Shown: positions 7,699 through 16,580, numbered from the stretch's first letter. The stretch: 64,000 bases of DNA from Marinobacter fonticola (GCF_008122265.1 NZ_CP043042.1:1860001-1924000); one strand, 5' to 3'. The notes: generated by a model from the letters alone, not told the origin. Program-made: numbers and translations.

Positions 7699-9447
7699 TT
7701 GCTTGTGAGATTTTGGTTGTTGGGTGCGCTTTTCTTAAGTGCTTTCAGTACAGAGGCTATGGCGGCAACTGGGGCTCCCGCTCCGATTGACCTGCCGGCG
7801 GCTGTGCGTCCCGAACTTGCGGGCATAGTCGATTCTTCAACCCGTGAAGAGGCCTCGCAAAGCTGGCTCACTTCCGCAAATACCGCGACCGACACGTCCG
7901 TCGATACCCAAATGCGCGCTGATTGGCCCAAAGGCCGGTGCGTACGCATCGACTCGATTCGTATGCCGGGTCTGCAATTGATTTCCAAGCGTCTGGAGAC
8001 CCGGGTATCGGCGATGGTGCAGCCCCATGCGCGCCAATGCGTGGACCCGGAGCGTCTGGATGCGCTGACACAGCGCATTAACGAGGTATTGCAGGTTGAT
8101 GGTAAGCCCGAAGCGGTGGCGGAGCTGCCGGATCGGCCCATAGTGAATGGTGTACTGACGCTGCGTTTCCGTGATGCCGCAATGGCTGCCCGCCGCACCC
8201 GTCCTTCGAATGGCGGAACAACGATTCAGTTGCGGAGCGCCGCGTCGGTGCAAAAGGCGGAGCAAGAAGAAACCGTGAAGATCCGCTCGATGCCGGTTTA
8301 TGGTTTCGGACGCTGGACCGACAATACTCAGCGTGCGGCATCGAACACGGTGCCGGTCGCACCGGTGGCCAGCCCGGAGCGTAACACTGTGCCGAAGGTC
8401 GTACTGCAGCGGGTACAAAACCATTGGCTGGCCTCGCACCTACAGTTAGCCGGAAACTCGGCGCAAAGCAATGATGGCCACCACGGACGTATCGGGGTTG
8501 CTGCCAACGGTTTAGTGCAGGCCGATCACGACATGCGTCTGGATTTTAACGAATCCGCCTCCCAGCGCGTCGAGAACGAATCCGAAACCTTTGCTTTCAG
8601 CTATTCGTTTCCCCTGGGTGCTAATCGCTTCAGTCTCTACGCCAACAACTATGAATATCAGAGCACGGTCGTCGGCGACGACGGCAAGTACGAGGCCAGT
8701 GGCGAAGGCCGCAACATCAACGTTAGCAGTCGTCGTGCCTTGTTTTCCTGGGCGGGTATCGCTTTCGATAGCGTGCTGAGCCTTTCCAGCAGTGATGCCC
8801 GTTATTTTGAGCGGGGCCAGTGGATCGAAGACTCCTCCCGCCAGCTTTCAAAGTTCACCCTCGAAGGCGCCACGCACAACGATCTCTGGTTCGACATTCT
8901 ATCCACGACCCGTATTTCGGCCTCAAGCGGCCTCGAGGTTTTGGGCAAGAATTACGATATGGAAGAGAGTCTCGATGAGAACGAGCGCTTCAATAAGTTT
9001 TCCGTGTCCAGCACCCTGAGTCGTGAGTTATTTAACTGGCAGTGGGGTGTGACGGGGCGCTATCAGTTTACGCCGGGTGAATTGCCGGGTTCGGAATACC
9101 TGCTGGTGGCGGGACCATCGATGATCGCCGGCTTCAACGGTCAGACGTTGGCCGCGGCGGAAGGCGGCTGGTTGCGGCTGGATGCCAGCAGTCCATCTTT
9201 TACAGTGCCGATGATGCCAAACCTCCGTTCGGACGTGCGCTTGTCCGTGCTTCAAGGTTGGGTACCTTACGACAGCCTGCAGGCCGACCGTTTCGGTTCG
9301 GCCAGCGCCGCGGAAATCTCGCTGCAGCTCCAAGCGAGAGGCTTGCGGGCGGACGTTAGTGTGGGCCGGATGCTGGGGTCATCCAGCCTGGCTACCCGCA
9401 AGCCGGACCTGCCGGATGTGTCTTTTTCGCTTTCTGTCGGACTCTGA
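7699..9447 (+). CDS. TpsB/ShlB-FhaC-like outer-membrane protein, orphan and divergent
   Basis: The 582-residue protein starts with a signal peptide (cleavage near AMAATG). Residues about 75-155 look like a POTRA domain of the two-partner secretion type (GRCVRIDSIRMPG, then RQCVDPERLDALTQRINEVL and NGVLTLRF). A long low-complexity linker follows, then a beta-barrel from about 240 to the end. The family motif region is recognisable as SEYLLVAGPSMIAGFNGQ. However, the conserved Arg of the VRGF/Y loop, which enters the barrel in Omp85 proteins, is replaced by Ala (IAGF). No TpsA exoprotein gene lies next to it. The start is uncertain: TTG 7699 or GTG 7705, the latter ten bases after a GGAG. Transport of a distant partner, or a changed role, is possible. 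Confidence 0.65.
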   Translation: MLVRFWLLGALFLSAFSTEAMAATGAPAPIDLPAAVRPELAGIVDSSTREEASQSWLTSANTATDTSVDTQMRADWPKGRCVRIDSIRMPGLQLISKRLETRVSAMVQPHARQCVDPERLDALTQRINEVLQVDGKPEAVAELPDRPIVNGVLTLRFRDAAMAARRTRPSNGGTTIQLRSAASVQKAEQEETVKIRSMPVYGFGRWTDNTQRAASNTVPVAPVASPERNTVPKVVLQRVQNHWLASHLQLAGNSAQSNDGHHGRIGVAANGLVQADHDMRLDFNESASQRVENESETFAFSYSFPLGANRFSLYANNYEYQSTVVGDDGKYEASGEGRNINVSSRRALFSWAGIAFDSVLSLSSSDARYFERGQWIEDSSRQLSKFTLEGATHNDLWFDILSTTRISASSGLEVLGKNYDMEESLDENERFNKFSVSSTLSRELFNWQWGVTGRYQFTPGELPGSEYLLVAGPSMIAGFNGQTLAAAEGGWLRLDASSPSFTVPMMPNLRSDVRLSVLQGWVPYDSLQADRFGSASAAEISLQLQARGLRADVSVGRMLGSSSLATRKPDLPDVSFSLSVGL

Positions 9448-9462
9448 GCGGTACTCCGTACC

Positions 9463-9594
9463 TCGATTAATCAGTACTTTCTACTCGATTAATCAGTACT
9501 TTCTACTCGATTAATCAGTACTCTCTACCTCGTTAATCAGTACTCTCTACCCCTAATAACGAGTACTTCCTACCTCTAATCAATACGCCCTGCC
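9463..9594. repeat. tandem array of 22-23 bp repeats
   Basis: The unit TCGATTAATCAGTACTTTCT plus AC is present twice exactly (9463-9484, 9485-9506). It is followed by a 23-bp variant with CTCT (9507-9529), another with TCGTTAATCAGTACTCTC (9530-9552), and two more decayed units to about 9594. A partial unit GTACTCCGTACC sits just before the array at 9451-9462. The array starts a few bases after the stop of the TpsB-like gene. There are no spacers, so it is not a CRISPR array. Confidence 0.9.
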
Positions 9595-9994
9595 GTTGCC
9601 TGGACGGTAGGGCTCCCCGATTTTGTTACTTTTGCCCCCCGCCTGTGCGTTTCCGCATATACTGATTTTTAACTCGGACGCTGCTCCTAATTTGCCGCCC
9701 AGAGGCCCATTATATGCCGCTTCCGGCGCCTTACAGAGATGTCACTTGAAGCGCAAGCTACTGACAGTGTTACATTAATAAAGCATGCGTCGCCTGCGGT
9801 GACTGAATAGCGTCGAGCAGAGAAGGGAATCGGCGAGATTTCGTTCCTAAGTTGTGGGCGGGTTGATCAAAATAATGCACGATGACTGTGGAGCTGGAAA
9901 TATCCGGCTTACCGGAAGCGCTCCAGACGACCGACTGGGAGTCGGCGCCCCGCTAGTACTGTGCGGAAACTGAAACGACGGAGACGGAAGATCC
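9595..9994. other. 400-bp upstream region of opgG
   Basis: No gene recognised. An imperfect inverted repeat (CCTGCCGT, loop, ACGGTAGG at about 9588-9610) lies just after the repeat array and could end transcription of the TpsB-like gene, but it lacks an adjacent run of T. The region must contain the opgG promoter; no clear -35/-10 pair was found. Confidence 0.35.
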
Positions 9995-11539
9995 ATGTTT
10001 TCAGCTCGACTGCTGTTAATCCCGTTTGCACTGGCGTTGGTGCTTACCGGGAATTCTGCCCACGCGTTTGGCCTGGCCGATGTTGTTGAAATGGCGAAGA
10101 CCAAAGCCGCAAAGGCATACGAGCCACCTACTCCTGCGCCCCAGTTCTTGCGAGATTTAAGCTACAGCGATTACCAGGCAATCCGGTTCAAGCAAGAAGC
10201 GAGTCTCTGGCGCCAGGGCCAGTCCCGTTTCCAAGTCATGATGATTCCTCCGGGAAGCTACTACACCCATGCCGTCAAGCTGCATGAGGTCGATGGCGAG
10301 GGTGTAAAATCAATCGCTTTCGACAAGGCCAATCTCATTTATCCCAACGATGCTTTTGCCAAGCGGGTCCCGGCGGATCTGGGCTATGCGGGTTTCAAGC
10401 TGACGTTTCCGCTCTACAAGGAAACGGTACAGGATCAGTTCCTGACGTTTGGAGGCGCGAGTTATTTTAAGGGTATCGGGCGCCATAACCGCTTTGGACT
10501 GTCGGCGCGCGGTATTGCAGTGGATACCGGCTTACCTTCGGGAGAAGAGGTACCCGGCTTCGTTGAATTCTGGCTGGAGCGGCCCGCCGGGGGTAGCGAT
10601 ACCATGCGGGTCTACGGATTGTTGAACGGCCCGAGTGTCACCGGCGCTTATCGTTTCGATATTCATCCTGGCGACAGCACACGCATCGATGTTACGGCTG
10701 AACTGTTTTTCCGGGACAGCGTGGAATTGCTCGGTCTCGCTCCGTTGACGTCGATGTTCTACTACGGTGAGAACACCATCCGGCCGAAGGGAGAGTGGCG
10801 CCCTCAGGTCCATGATTCCGACGGCTTGCTGGTCCACGATGGCGATAGTGGGGAGTGGCTGTGGCGCCCCCTCATCAACCCGAGGACGCTGCGAATGAGC
10901 TATCTGCAGGCCGGCAAGCTCAAAGGTTTCGGTCTGATACAACGCAACACCAAGTTTCATCAGTTCGAGGATATGGAGGCGCGCTACGACCAGCGCCCGA
11001 GCGCCTGGGTTGACGTTAAAGACGACTGGGGAAAGGGCGACGTTGTACTGGTTGAAATCCCCACCCGCTCGGAGACGAATGATAATGTCGTGGCGTTCTG
11101 GTGGCCGGAGCAAAGGGTGAGTTCAGGTGATCATAGGACACTGGCGTACACCTTGAGTTTCGGCGCGCCGGGCATTGCCAATCAGCCAACGGCGTACGCC
11201 ACCCAGACTTTCGTCGGCGAGGGTGACCGGATTGGCGGTGGTAACGTGGAAGGCGCTTTTCGCCTGATTGTGGACTTCAAAGGAGGCGAACTGGATAAGC
11301 TCAAGCCGGATGCGCCCGTGGTCAGCCAGGTTAGCGGCAGCGAGGGCGTTGAAGTCATCGAGCATTTCGTCGAATACAGTGAGCCGGAAAAGGCCTGGCG
11401 CCTATCGATGCTGGCCCGCCCGGCGCAGGATAAGAATATGAGTCTACGCGGCTTCCTCAGCGTTGAGGGCAAACCGTTGACCGAAACTTGGACTTATGAA
11501 TTACCACCCAATTCGGATCTCAGGGCGCCCCAAGAATAA
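9995..11539 (+). CDS. opgG: periplasmic glucan biosynthesis protein OpgG/MdoG
   Basis: A 514-residue protein with a Sec signal peptide ending near HAFG. The rest matches the MdoG/OpgG family along its whole length: LSYSDYQAIRFKQEASLW, DLGYAGFKL, GASYFKGIGRHNRFGLSARG, RPQVHDSDGLLVHDGDGxW-like text, LINPRTLR, GFGLIQRNTKF, YDQRPSAWV and DDWGKGDVVLVEIPT. OpgG acts in the periplasm on the beta-1,2-glucan backbone made by OpgH; the family fold is a beta-sandwich glucan-processing domain. It is first in the run opgG, small gene, opgH, opgD. An OpgG/OpgD pair flanking OpgH means both paralogues are retained here. Confidence 0.95.
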   Translation: MFSARLLLIPFALALVLTGNSAHAFGLADVVEMAKTKAAKAYEPPTPAPQFLRDLSYSDYQAIRFKQEASLWRQGQSRFQVMMIPPGSYYTHAVKLHEVDGEGVKSIAFDKANLIYPNDAFAKRVPADLGYAGFKLTFPLYKETVQDQFLTFGGASYFKGIGRHNRFGLSARGIAVDTGLPSGEEVPGFVEFWLERPAGGSDTMRVYGLLNGPSVTGAYRFDIHPGDSTRIDVTAELFFRDSVELLGLAPLTSMFYYGENTIRPKGEWRPQVHDSDGLLVHDGDSGEWLWRPLINPRTLRMSYLQAGKLKGFGLIQRNTKFHQFEDMEARYDQRPSAWVDVKDDWGKGDVVLVEIPTRSETNDNVVAFWWPEQRVSSGDHRTLAYTLSFGAPGIANQPTAYATQTFVGEGDRIGGGNVEGAFRLIVDFKGGELDKLKPDAPVVSQVSGSEGVEVIEHFVEYSEPEKAWRLSMLARPAQDKNMSLRGFLSVEGKPLTETWTYELPPNSDLRAPQE

Positions 11540-11565
11540 GGGTTTCAGGGATCAAAGGAGGAAGG

Positions 11566-11826
11566 ATGTCTCGCGCTGTTTGTCAATTGGCCCTCGACCG
11601 CATTATGGCCTACTTGCGGGGATGCGGTGTGGAACCTACGCCGGAAATCTGTCGCAAGGCGTTGCAACTGGTGGACCAGGCGTTGGCCGAAGCGGGGAAT
11701 GGCGAGGTTATGGAACTGGCGATGAACATGATCCCGGATTATTTCGACCTACCGCATATCCATGTTCCTCAGCAGCGGCCGCCATTTTTGCGTGGCAGTA
11801 TTGGGTACAGTCCTTATGTCGTCTGA
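11566..11826 (+). CDS. small conserved-looking protein of unknown function between opgG and opgH
   Basis: An 86-residue protein preceded by a near-perfect ribosome site (AAAGGAGGAAGG directly before ATG), so it is very probably translated. The N-terminal 60 residues look helical (LALDRIMAYLRGCG, ICRKALQLVDQALAEAG, MELAMNMIPDYFDL). The C-terminus is Pro/Gly-rich (HVPQQRPPFLRGSIGYSPYV). There is no signal peptide or membrane segment. Its end overlaps the start of opgH by 11 bp in another frame, which suggests translational coupling. Not recognised as a known family. OpgH here is shorter at its N-terminus than the E. coli protein, so a separate cytoplasmic regulator or partner of OpgH is a reasonable guess. 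Confidence 0.8.
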   Translation: MSRAVCQLALDRIMAYLRGCGVEPTPEICRKALQLVDQALAEAGNGEVMELAMNMIPDYFDLPHIHVPQQRPPFLRGSIGYSPYVV

Positions 11827-13954
11827 AACGGTTCGACAAGGAGGGGCCGCTAACGTGGCCGCCGGAAAAACCGGCGCCCAACGCAAGCATTCATGGCGGG
11901 GTGTTGCGTTCTTCCGGCGCACGATGCTCATTCTGTTCGTATTTGGGCAGACCGCGGTGGCCGGTTATTACTTGCTCTGGATATTGCCTTACCACGGCGG
12001 TACCGCCGTGGAAATGGGGCTTCTTATCCTCTTCGCTTTGCTTTATGCCTGGATCGCTGTCGGTTTTTGGACCGCCGTATTGGGGTTCGTCATACGATTG
12101 TTCGGCGGCGATCGACACTCTTTGCTTAAACGCCACCGGGGCGCTGCGCTCGAACAGACGCCGTTGGGCAAGACCGCCGTGATCATGCCGGTCTACCATG
12201 AACCGGTTCACCGCACGCTCAGCGGTCTGAAGGCGGTCTATCGCGATATCGAACGTGCGGGCCAGATCGAGAATTTCGAGTTTTACATTCTGTCCGATAG
12301 CCGCGACCCGAATGTCTGGCTGGAGGAGCAGGCGACTTGGCATCGTATCTGCGAAGAGCTAGGGGCAGAAGGCCGCATGTTTTACCGGCGGCGCACAGTC
12401 AACCTGAATTACAAAAGCGGCAACGTGGCGGACTATCTTCGTCGCTGGGGGCGACGCTCAAAGTACATGATCGTGCTGGATGCGGACAGCCTGGTGAGTG
12501 GCAAAACCCTGGTTCGCATGGTGCAACTAATGGAGCGTGAGCCGCAGGTCGGCATCCTCCAGACCAACCCAACGTTAATCAACGGCCAGTCCATGTTTGC
12601 CCGCCTGCAGCAATTTGCGAATCGGGTTTACTCTCCTCTGTTTGCGACCGGCCTTGCCGCGATTCAAATGGGTGATGCCGCATTCTGGGGTCACAACGCC
12701 ATCCTTCGCGTCGATGCATTCATGCGCCATTGCGGGCTGCGTAAACTGCCTGGATTTGGCATCTTTGGCGGACCGATCATGAGTCACGACTTTGTCGAAG
12801 CGGCTTATATGGGGCGCGCCGGGTATGAGGTGTGGCTTGAACCGGGGCTGGGTCAGAGTTACGAAGAATCGCCGCCGACGCTCTCCGATGAGCTTACCCG
12901 CGACGAGCGCTGGTCCAAGGGGAATCTTCAGCACTTATGGATCATGCTCTTCGGACGCAAGATCCGTTTTGCGCATCGCCTGGCCTTTATGAATGGCATC
13001 ATGGCGTATGTGGCTTCGCCCCTATGGCTCGCCTTTCTGGTTCTGACGACGGTTGAAGCTGCTCAGATGGCCCTCTCGCCCATAGATTATTTTCCCGAGG
13101 GCCACCAGGGGTTATTCCCGCTATGGCCGGAGTGGCGGCCGGAGTGGGCATTGAGTCTTGCCCTAAGCACGCTGGGTCTGTTGTTTGCGCCCAAGTTTCT
13201 CGCCATCCTCGATGCGCTGATTCATCGGAACACAAAAAAATTCGGGGGCATCGGGCGGATGTTCCTCAGCGTGATGATCGAAATCGTCGTGTCGGTATTG
13301 CTGGCGCCAGTGCGCATGTGGGCGCATAGCCGTTATGTGTTGGGCGCGCTGCTGAATTTTTCCTTGAGCTGGGCCGGCCAAAACCGGACGGAGGAAACCA
13401 CGTGGCGAGAAGCCTTCATTACCCAGTTGCCGGGGCTGATCGTCGGCGCCTCCTGGTCGGCATTTGCCTGGACCCTGGATCCCTTGTTCTTCCTATGGTC
13501 GCTGCCGGTGGCTATTCCCCTGATTCTGGCGGCGCCGACCTGCGTCTTCCTGAGTCGCATCGGTGTCGGGCGCTCGCTACGCAAGCGCAGCCTCATGCTG
13601 ATTCCCGAGGAGATTAAACCCTCACCTTTGCTGGATGATGCGGAACTTAGTCGCGAAGCCGAGCCCGAAGAATCTCCGTTAACCTTCTTTGAGGAAGCTG
13701 TATTGCGGCCACGCCTCAACGAAATGCACCAGGCTTTCGCGGGCCTGCACCGTCGGCGGGTACGAGAAGAGGTGTTGAAGTCGACGGTTCGACGCTGTCT
13801 CAAAGATGGACCGGACGTGTTGACCCGGAGCGAACTGAGCCACCTTTGCCGTGACCGCGAGTCGTTGGCTGTCCTGCACAGGGAGGCTTGGCGGGCTCGG
13901 CCTGAGAGCTACTGGGGGCGCCGCATCGAAAGGCTTGCAGCTATTAATGATTAA
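11816..13954 (+). CDS. opgH: glucans biosynthesis glucosyltransferase OpgH/MdoH
   Basis: An inner-membrane GT2 enzyme that makes the linear glucan backbone from UDP-glucose. After a short cytoplasmic tail come two hydrophobic segments (about 35-95). The glycosyltransferase domain follows: PVYHEPVHRT, SGNVADYLRR, the metal-binding VLDADSLVSGKT, GHNAILR, the general-base and product region GGPIMSHDFVEA, and the (R)xxRW-type DERWSKGNLQHLW. Four or more membrane segments and a cytoplasmic C-terminus complete it. An upstream ATG at 11762 is in frame, but ATG 11816 (MSSETVRQGG) overlaps the end of the small gene and gives 712 residues, so it was preferred. The long N-terminal region of E. coli OpgH, which contacts FtsZ, is missing. 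Confidence 0.95.
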   Translation: MSSETVRQGGAANVAAGKTGAQRKHSWRGVAFFRRTMLILFVFGQTAVAGYYLLWILPYHGGTAVEMGLLILFALLYAWIAVGFWTAVLGFVIRLFGGDRHSLLKRHRGAALEQTPLGKTAVIMPVYHEPVHRTLSGLKAVYRDIERAGQIENFEFYILSDSRDPNVWLEEQATWHRICEELGAEGRMFYRRRTVNLNYKSGNVADYLRRWGRRSKYMIVLDADSLVSGKTLVRMVQLMEREPQVGILQTNPTLINGQSMFARLQQFANRVYSPLFATGLAAIQMGDAAFWGHNAILRVDAFMRHCGLRKLPGFGIFGGPIMSHDFVEAAYMGRAGYEVWLEPGLGQSYEESPPTLSDELTRDERWSKGNLQHLWIMLFGRKIRFAHRLAFMNGIMAYVASPLWLAFLVLTTVEAAQMALSPIDYFPEGHQGLFPLWPEWRPEWALSLALSTLGLLFAPKFLAILDALIHRNTKKFGGIGRMFLSVMIEIVVSVLLAPVRMWAHSRYVLGALLNFSLSWAGQNRTEETTWREAFITQLPGLIVGASWSAFAWTLDPLFFLWSLPVAIPLILAAPTCVFLSRIGVGRSLRKRSLMLIPEEIKPSPLLDDAELSREAEPEESPLTFFEEAVLRPRLNEMHQAFAGLHRRRVREEVLKSTVRRCLKDGPDVLTRSELSHLCRDRESLAVLHREAWRARPESYWGRRIERLAAIND

Positions 13955-14026
13955 TTGCGTAACGTGTTTGAGCAAGACAGATTGATCCTTTGCCGATTCA
14001 ATGAATGAGGGAGGCGAAAGCCCAGC

Positions 14027-15610
14027 ATGGATAGACGTACCGTCATGAAGATGTTTGCCGCGGTTGGCGTTCAGGGCGTGCCGCTGACAGCACTTTTCCA
14101 AAGCTCGCTGGCACACAGCCGTCCGATTGGGGAATCCCAGGCCTTTAGTTATGCGTGGCTGAAAGGGCGCGCCCGGGAGTTGGCGGCACAACCGTTCGAA
14201 TCTCATGAGGGGGAGATCCCGCGTTCGCTCCAGGAGATTTCCTGGGATGACTACCAGGCGATTCAGTTCCGTCCCGAGAAGTCGCTCTGGCAGGGCGAGG
14301 ATGTGAACTTCCGGGCCCAGCTTTTCCATCTGGGTTTGTTCTTCAAGACACCGGTGAAGATCCACGAAGTGATCGACGGCAAGGCACGGGAGCTGGGTTA
14401 CGATCCAGAGTATTTCAGCTACGAAGGTAAGCAGCCGCTGGGTGATCTACCTGAAGATTTAGGGTACGCCGGCTTTCGGCTCCAGTTTCACACCAACTTC
14501 AAGCTCGATCTGGCGGCTTTCCAGGGCGCGAGTTATTTTCGGGCGGTGGGCGAGGAGATGCAGTACGGCATGTCCGCCCGTGGACTGGCGGTCGATACCG
14601 CGACCGACCACGAAGAGGAGTTTCCCAAATTCACGGCATTCTGGCTGGAAAAACCCAAGCCACATGCGACTAAGCTAACGGTGTATGCGCTACTGGATTC
14701 CCCGAGTATCACCGGCGCTTATGTATTTGACCTGTATCCAGGCCGGAACATGGTGATGGACATTGGGGCGGCGCTGTACCCTCGCAAGCAGATTGAGCGC
14801 TTGGGTATCGCGCCGTTAACCAGTATGTATCAGGTGGGTGAGAACAGCCAGCGCATGGATTACGACTGGCGGCCAGAGATCCACGACTCCGATGGGCTTT
14901 CGATGCTTACCGGCGATGGCGAATGGATCTGGCGGCCATTGGTCAATCCGCGCGGCATCCGAGTGAATAGTTTTGTTGGCGAGAATCCCGCCGGCTTCGG
15001 TTTGCTCCAGCGCGATCGCAATTTCGACCACTATCAAGACGACGGCGTGTTTTACGAAAAGCGTCCCAGTCTCTGGGTGCAGCCGAAAGAAGACTGGGGT
15101 AAGGGGCAAATCATGCTGGTCGAGATTCCCACAGTCGACGAAACCTTCGATAACATCGTGGCCTTCTGGAATCCCGAGAAGCCGTTGGCGCCCAACCAGG
15201 AACACCTTTTTTCCTATCAATTGCATTGGGGCGAAAAGCCACCGCGCGAGCCTTACGAGCTGGCGACCACCCGCGCAACGCGCACCGGTCTGGGCGGCGT
15301 CGTAGGGCAGAAGCGGGAATATTTCTCCTGGCGTTTTGCCATCGACTTTGCCGGAGGCATGTTGGATATGCTGGGCGACGACGCGGAGGTGACCCCGGTG
15401 ATCACCAGTAGCCGTGGGCGGATCGAGATTACCTCGGCGCGTCCGCTGCATTCGATCAATGGCTATCGCGCCATGTTCGATCTGGTGCCGGACGACTCGT
15501 CGGAACCCATCGACCTGCGGCTATACCTGAAACTGGGGGATCAGCCCCTGACCGAAACCTGGGTCTATCAGTATACGCCGCCACCTCAGGACCAGCGCAC
15601 GTTGTATTGA
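14027..15610 (+). CDS. opgD: glucan biosynthesis protein OpgD/MdoD (Tat-exported OpgG paralogue)
   Basis: The 527-residue protein begins MDRRTVMKMF, a twin-arginine signal like that of E. coli OpgD, ending near LAHS. The mature part is clearly paralogous to the OpgG in this window: ISWDDYQAIQFRPEKSLW, DLGYAGFRLQ, GASYFRAVGEEMQYGMSARG, RPEIHDSDGLSM, LVNPRGIR, GFGLLQRDRNF, EKRPSLWV and EDWGKGQIMLVEIPT. OpgD is a periplasmic enzyme acting on osmoregulated periplasmic glucans. It lies 72 bp after opgH and is closed by a strong terminator at 15621-15654, so it is the last gene of the unit. Confidence 0.93.
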   Translation: MDRRTVMKMFAAVGVQGVPLTALFQSSLAHSRPIGESQAFSYAWLKGRARELAAQPFESHEGEIPRSLQEISWDDYQAIQFRPEKSLWQGEDVNFRAQLFHLGLFFKTPVKIHEVIDGKARELGYDPEYFSYEGKQPLGDLPEDLGYAGFRLQFHTNFKLDLAAFQGASYFRAVGEEMQYGMSARGLAVDTATDHEEEFPKFTAFWLEKPKPHATKLTVYALLDSPSITGAYVFDLYPGRNMVMDIGAALYPRKQIERLGIAPLTSMYQVGENSQRMDYDWRPEIHDSDGLSMLTGDGEWIWRPLVNPRGIRVNSFVGENPAGFGLLQRDRNFDHYQDDGVFYEKRPSLWVQPKEDWGKGQIMLVEIPTVDETFDNIVAFWNPEKPLAPNQEHLFSYQLHWGEKPPREPYELATTRATRTGLGGVVGQKREYFSWRFAIDFAGGMLDMLGDDAEVTPVITSSRGRIEITSARPLHSINGYRAMFDLVPDDSSEPIDLRLYLKLGDQPLTETWVYQYTPPPQDQRTLY

Positions 15611-15620
15611 ACCTGCAATC

Positions 15621-15654
15621 GAAGCCCCGGCATAGCACCGGGGTTTCTTTTTTT
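15621..15654 (+). terminator. rho-independent terminator after opgD
   Basis: GAAGCCCCGG, a seven-base loop and CCGGGGTTTC form a ten-pair stem (one G-T pair), followed at once by a run of T. It stands eleven bases after the opgD stop. Confidence 0.92.
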
Positions 15655-15772
15655 GCACGCCTTTTTTCCGGTGCATTAGGCCTCCCCGAGAAGCGTCCGC
15701 TACATTGAATAATTAAACCTTCCGCGGCTCCAAACCTTGTAAGCCATTCCACGTGCCGGTCTTGCCGGATTG

Positions 15773-15801
15773 TTGACAAAAAACTGTTTGAGGCGTAATT
15801 T
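15773..15801 (+). promoter_or_regulatory. putative sigma70 promoter of the prp operon regulator
   Basis: A perfect -35 hexamer TTGACA (15773-15778) is followed, after 17 bases, by the weak -10 candidate TAATTT (15796-15801). Initiation would fall near 15808, placing the palindromic operator at 15817-15834 inside the short leader. Confidence 0.6.
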
Positions 15802-15816
15802 TCTCGGAAACAGACC

Positions 15817-15834
15817 TATTTTGTTAACAAAATA
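15817..15834. promoter_or_regulatory. 18-bp palindromic operator, GntR/FCD type, on the start codon
   Basis: TATTTTGTTAACAAAATA is a perfect palindrome whose last base is the A of the GntR start codon. Its core TTGTTAACAA fits the TNGTNNACNA pattern known for FadR/FCD-subfamily GntR regulators. The position suggests autoregulation by blocking early elongation or initiation. Confidence 0.75.
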
Positions 15835-16514
15835 TGCTAGATATTGTCCCTCCGACACAGACTCGTGCAGACGAAGCCTTCGATTGTCTACAAACGGCCA
15901 TCGTAAAAGGCGATCTTGTGCCCGGCGAAAAGATTGGCGAAGTGGAGCTGTGCGAGCGCTTCAATCTCACGCGAGGCCCGCTGCGTGAGGCTCTGGGGCG
16001 CCTGGAATCCAGAGGCCTCTTGATCCGCCGCCCGCACGCTGGCTTTAAAGTCATGTCGATGAGCGGCGAGGAACTGCTTGAACTGTATCGTATTCGCGAG
16101 GCGATGGAGGGTTTGGCGGCCCGCCAGGCGGCAGAGCGTATGACGGATGACGAAATTGCCGATTTACAGGCGCTACTCGATCGTCACGAGAAAATTGTCG
16201 ACGAAGCCCAGGGTCAGGCGTACTACCAGCACGAGGGTGACTACGACTTCCATCATCGCATCGCGACCGGTAGCCGAAACCGTAAGCTCAGCCAGATGTT
16301 GCTGGGCGACCTTTACTACATGGTCAGAATGTACCGCTATCGCCTGAGCACGTCGGCTGGGCGTCCGCATCGAGCGCTCGGCGAACATCGCCGTATCGCC
16401 GATGCGATTGCCCACCGGGATGGGGAATTGGCGCAGTTCCTGATGCAGCGCCACATCAATGCCGCCCGGTTGAATATCGAGAGGAAGATACAAGAAGGCG
16501 TACTGAAGGTATAA
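15834..16514 (+). CDS. GntR-family (FCD domain) regulator of the 2-methylcitrate operon
   Basis: A 226-residue protein. Residues about 12-75 form the winged helix typical of GntR proteins (IVKGDLVPGEKIGEVELCER, then LTRGPLREALGRLESRGLL and RRPHAGFKV). The rest is an all-helical FCD ligand domain with the metal or ligand residues expected of that family (YRIREAMEGLAARQAA, HEGDYDFHHRIATGSRN, ALGEHRRIADAI). It heads the prpB-prpC-acnD-prpF-prpD cluster, as in Pseudomonas, so it probably responds to 2-methylcitrate or a related intermediate. No ribosome site fits before ATG 15834, and a stop lies just upstream in frame; the mRNA may be almost leaderless. A palindromic operator touches the start codon. 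Confidence 0.88.
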   Translation: MLDIVPPTQTRADEAFDCLQTAIVKGDLVPGEKIGEVELCERFNLTRGPLREALGRLESRGLLIRRPHAGFKVMSMSGEELLELYRIREAMEGLAARQAAERMTDDEIADLQALLDRHEKIVDEAQGQAYYQHEGDYDFHHRIATGSRNRKLSQMLLGDLYYMVRMYRYRLSTSAGRPHRALGEHRRIADAIAHRDGELAQFLMQRHINAARLNIERKIQEGVLKV

Positions 16515-16580
16515 CAATCCTCGTAATGGCTAATGCACCCGCTGCGCGGATTCCAGAAACTTAATCGAGAAGGAGCGTTT

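Noticed and set aside
7563..8439. Minus-strand frames opposite the TpsB-like gene
   Set aside because: Low-complexity Ser/Arg-rich translations with no ribosome site; shadows of the plus-strand gene.
9463..9594. Possible CRISPR array
   Set aside because: The units are directly adjacent without unique spacers and no cas gene is nearby; it is a simple tandem repeat.
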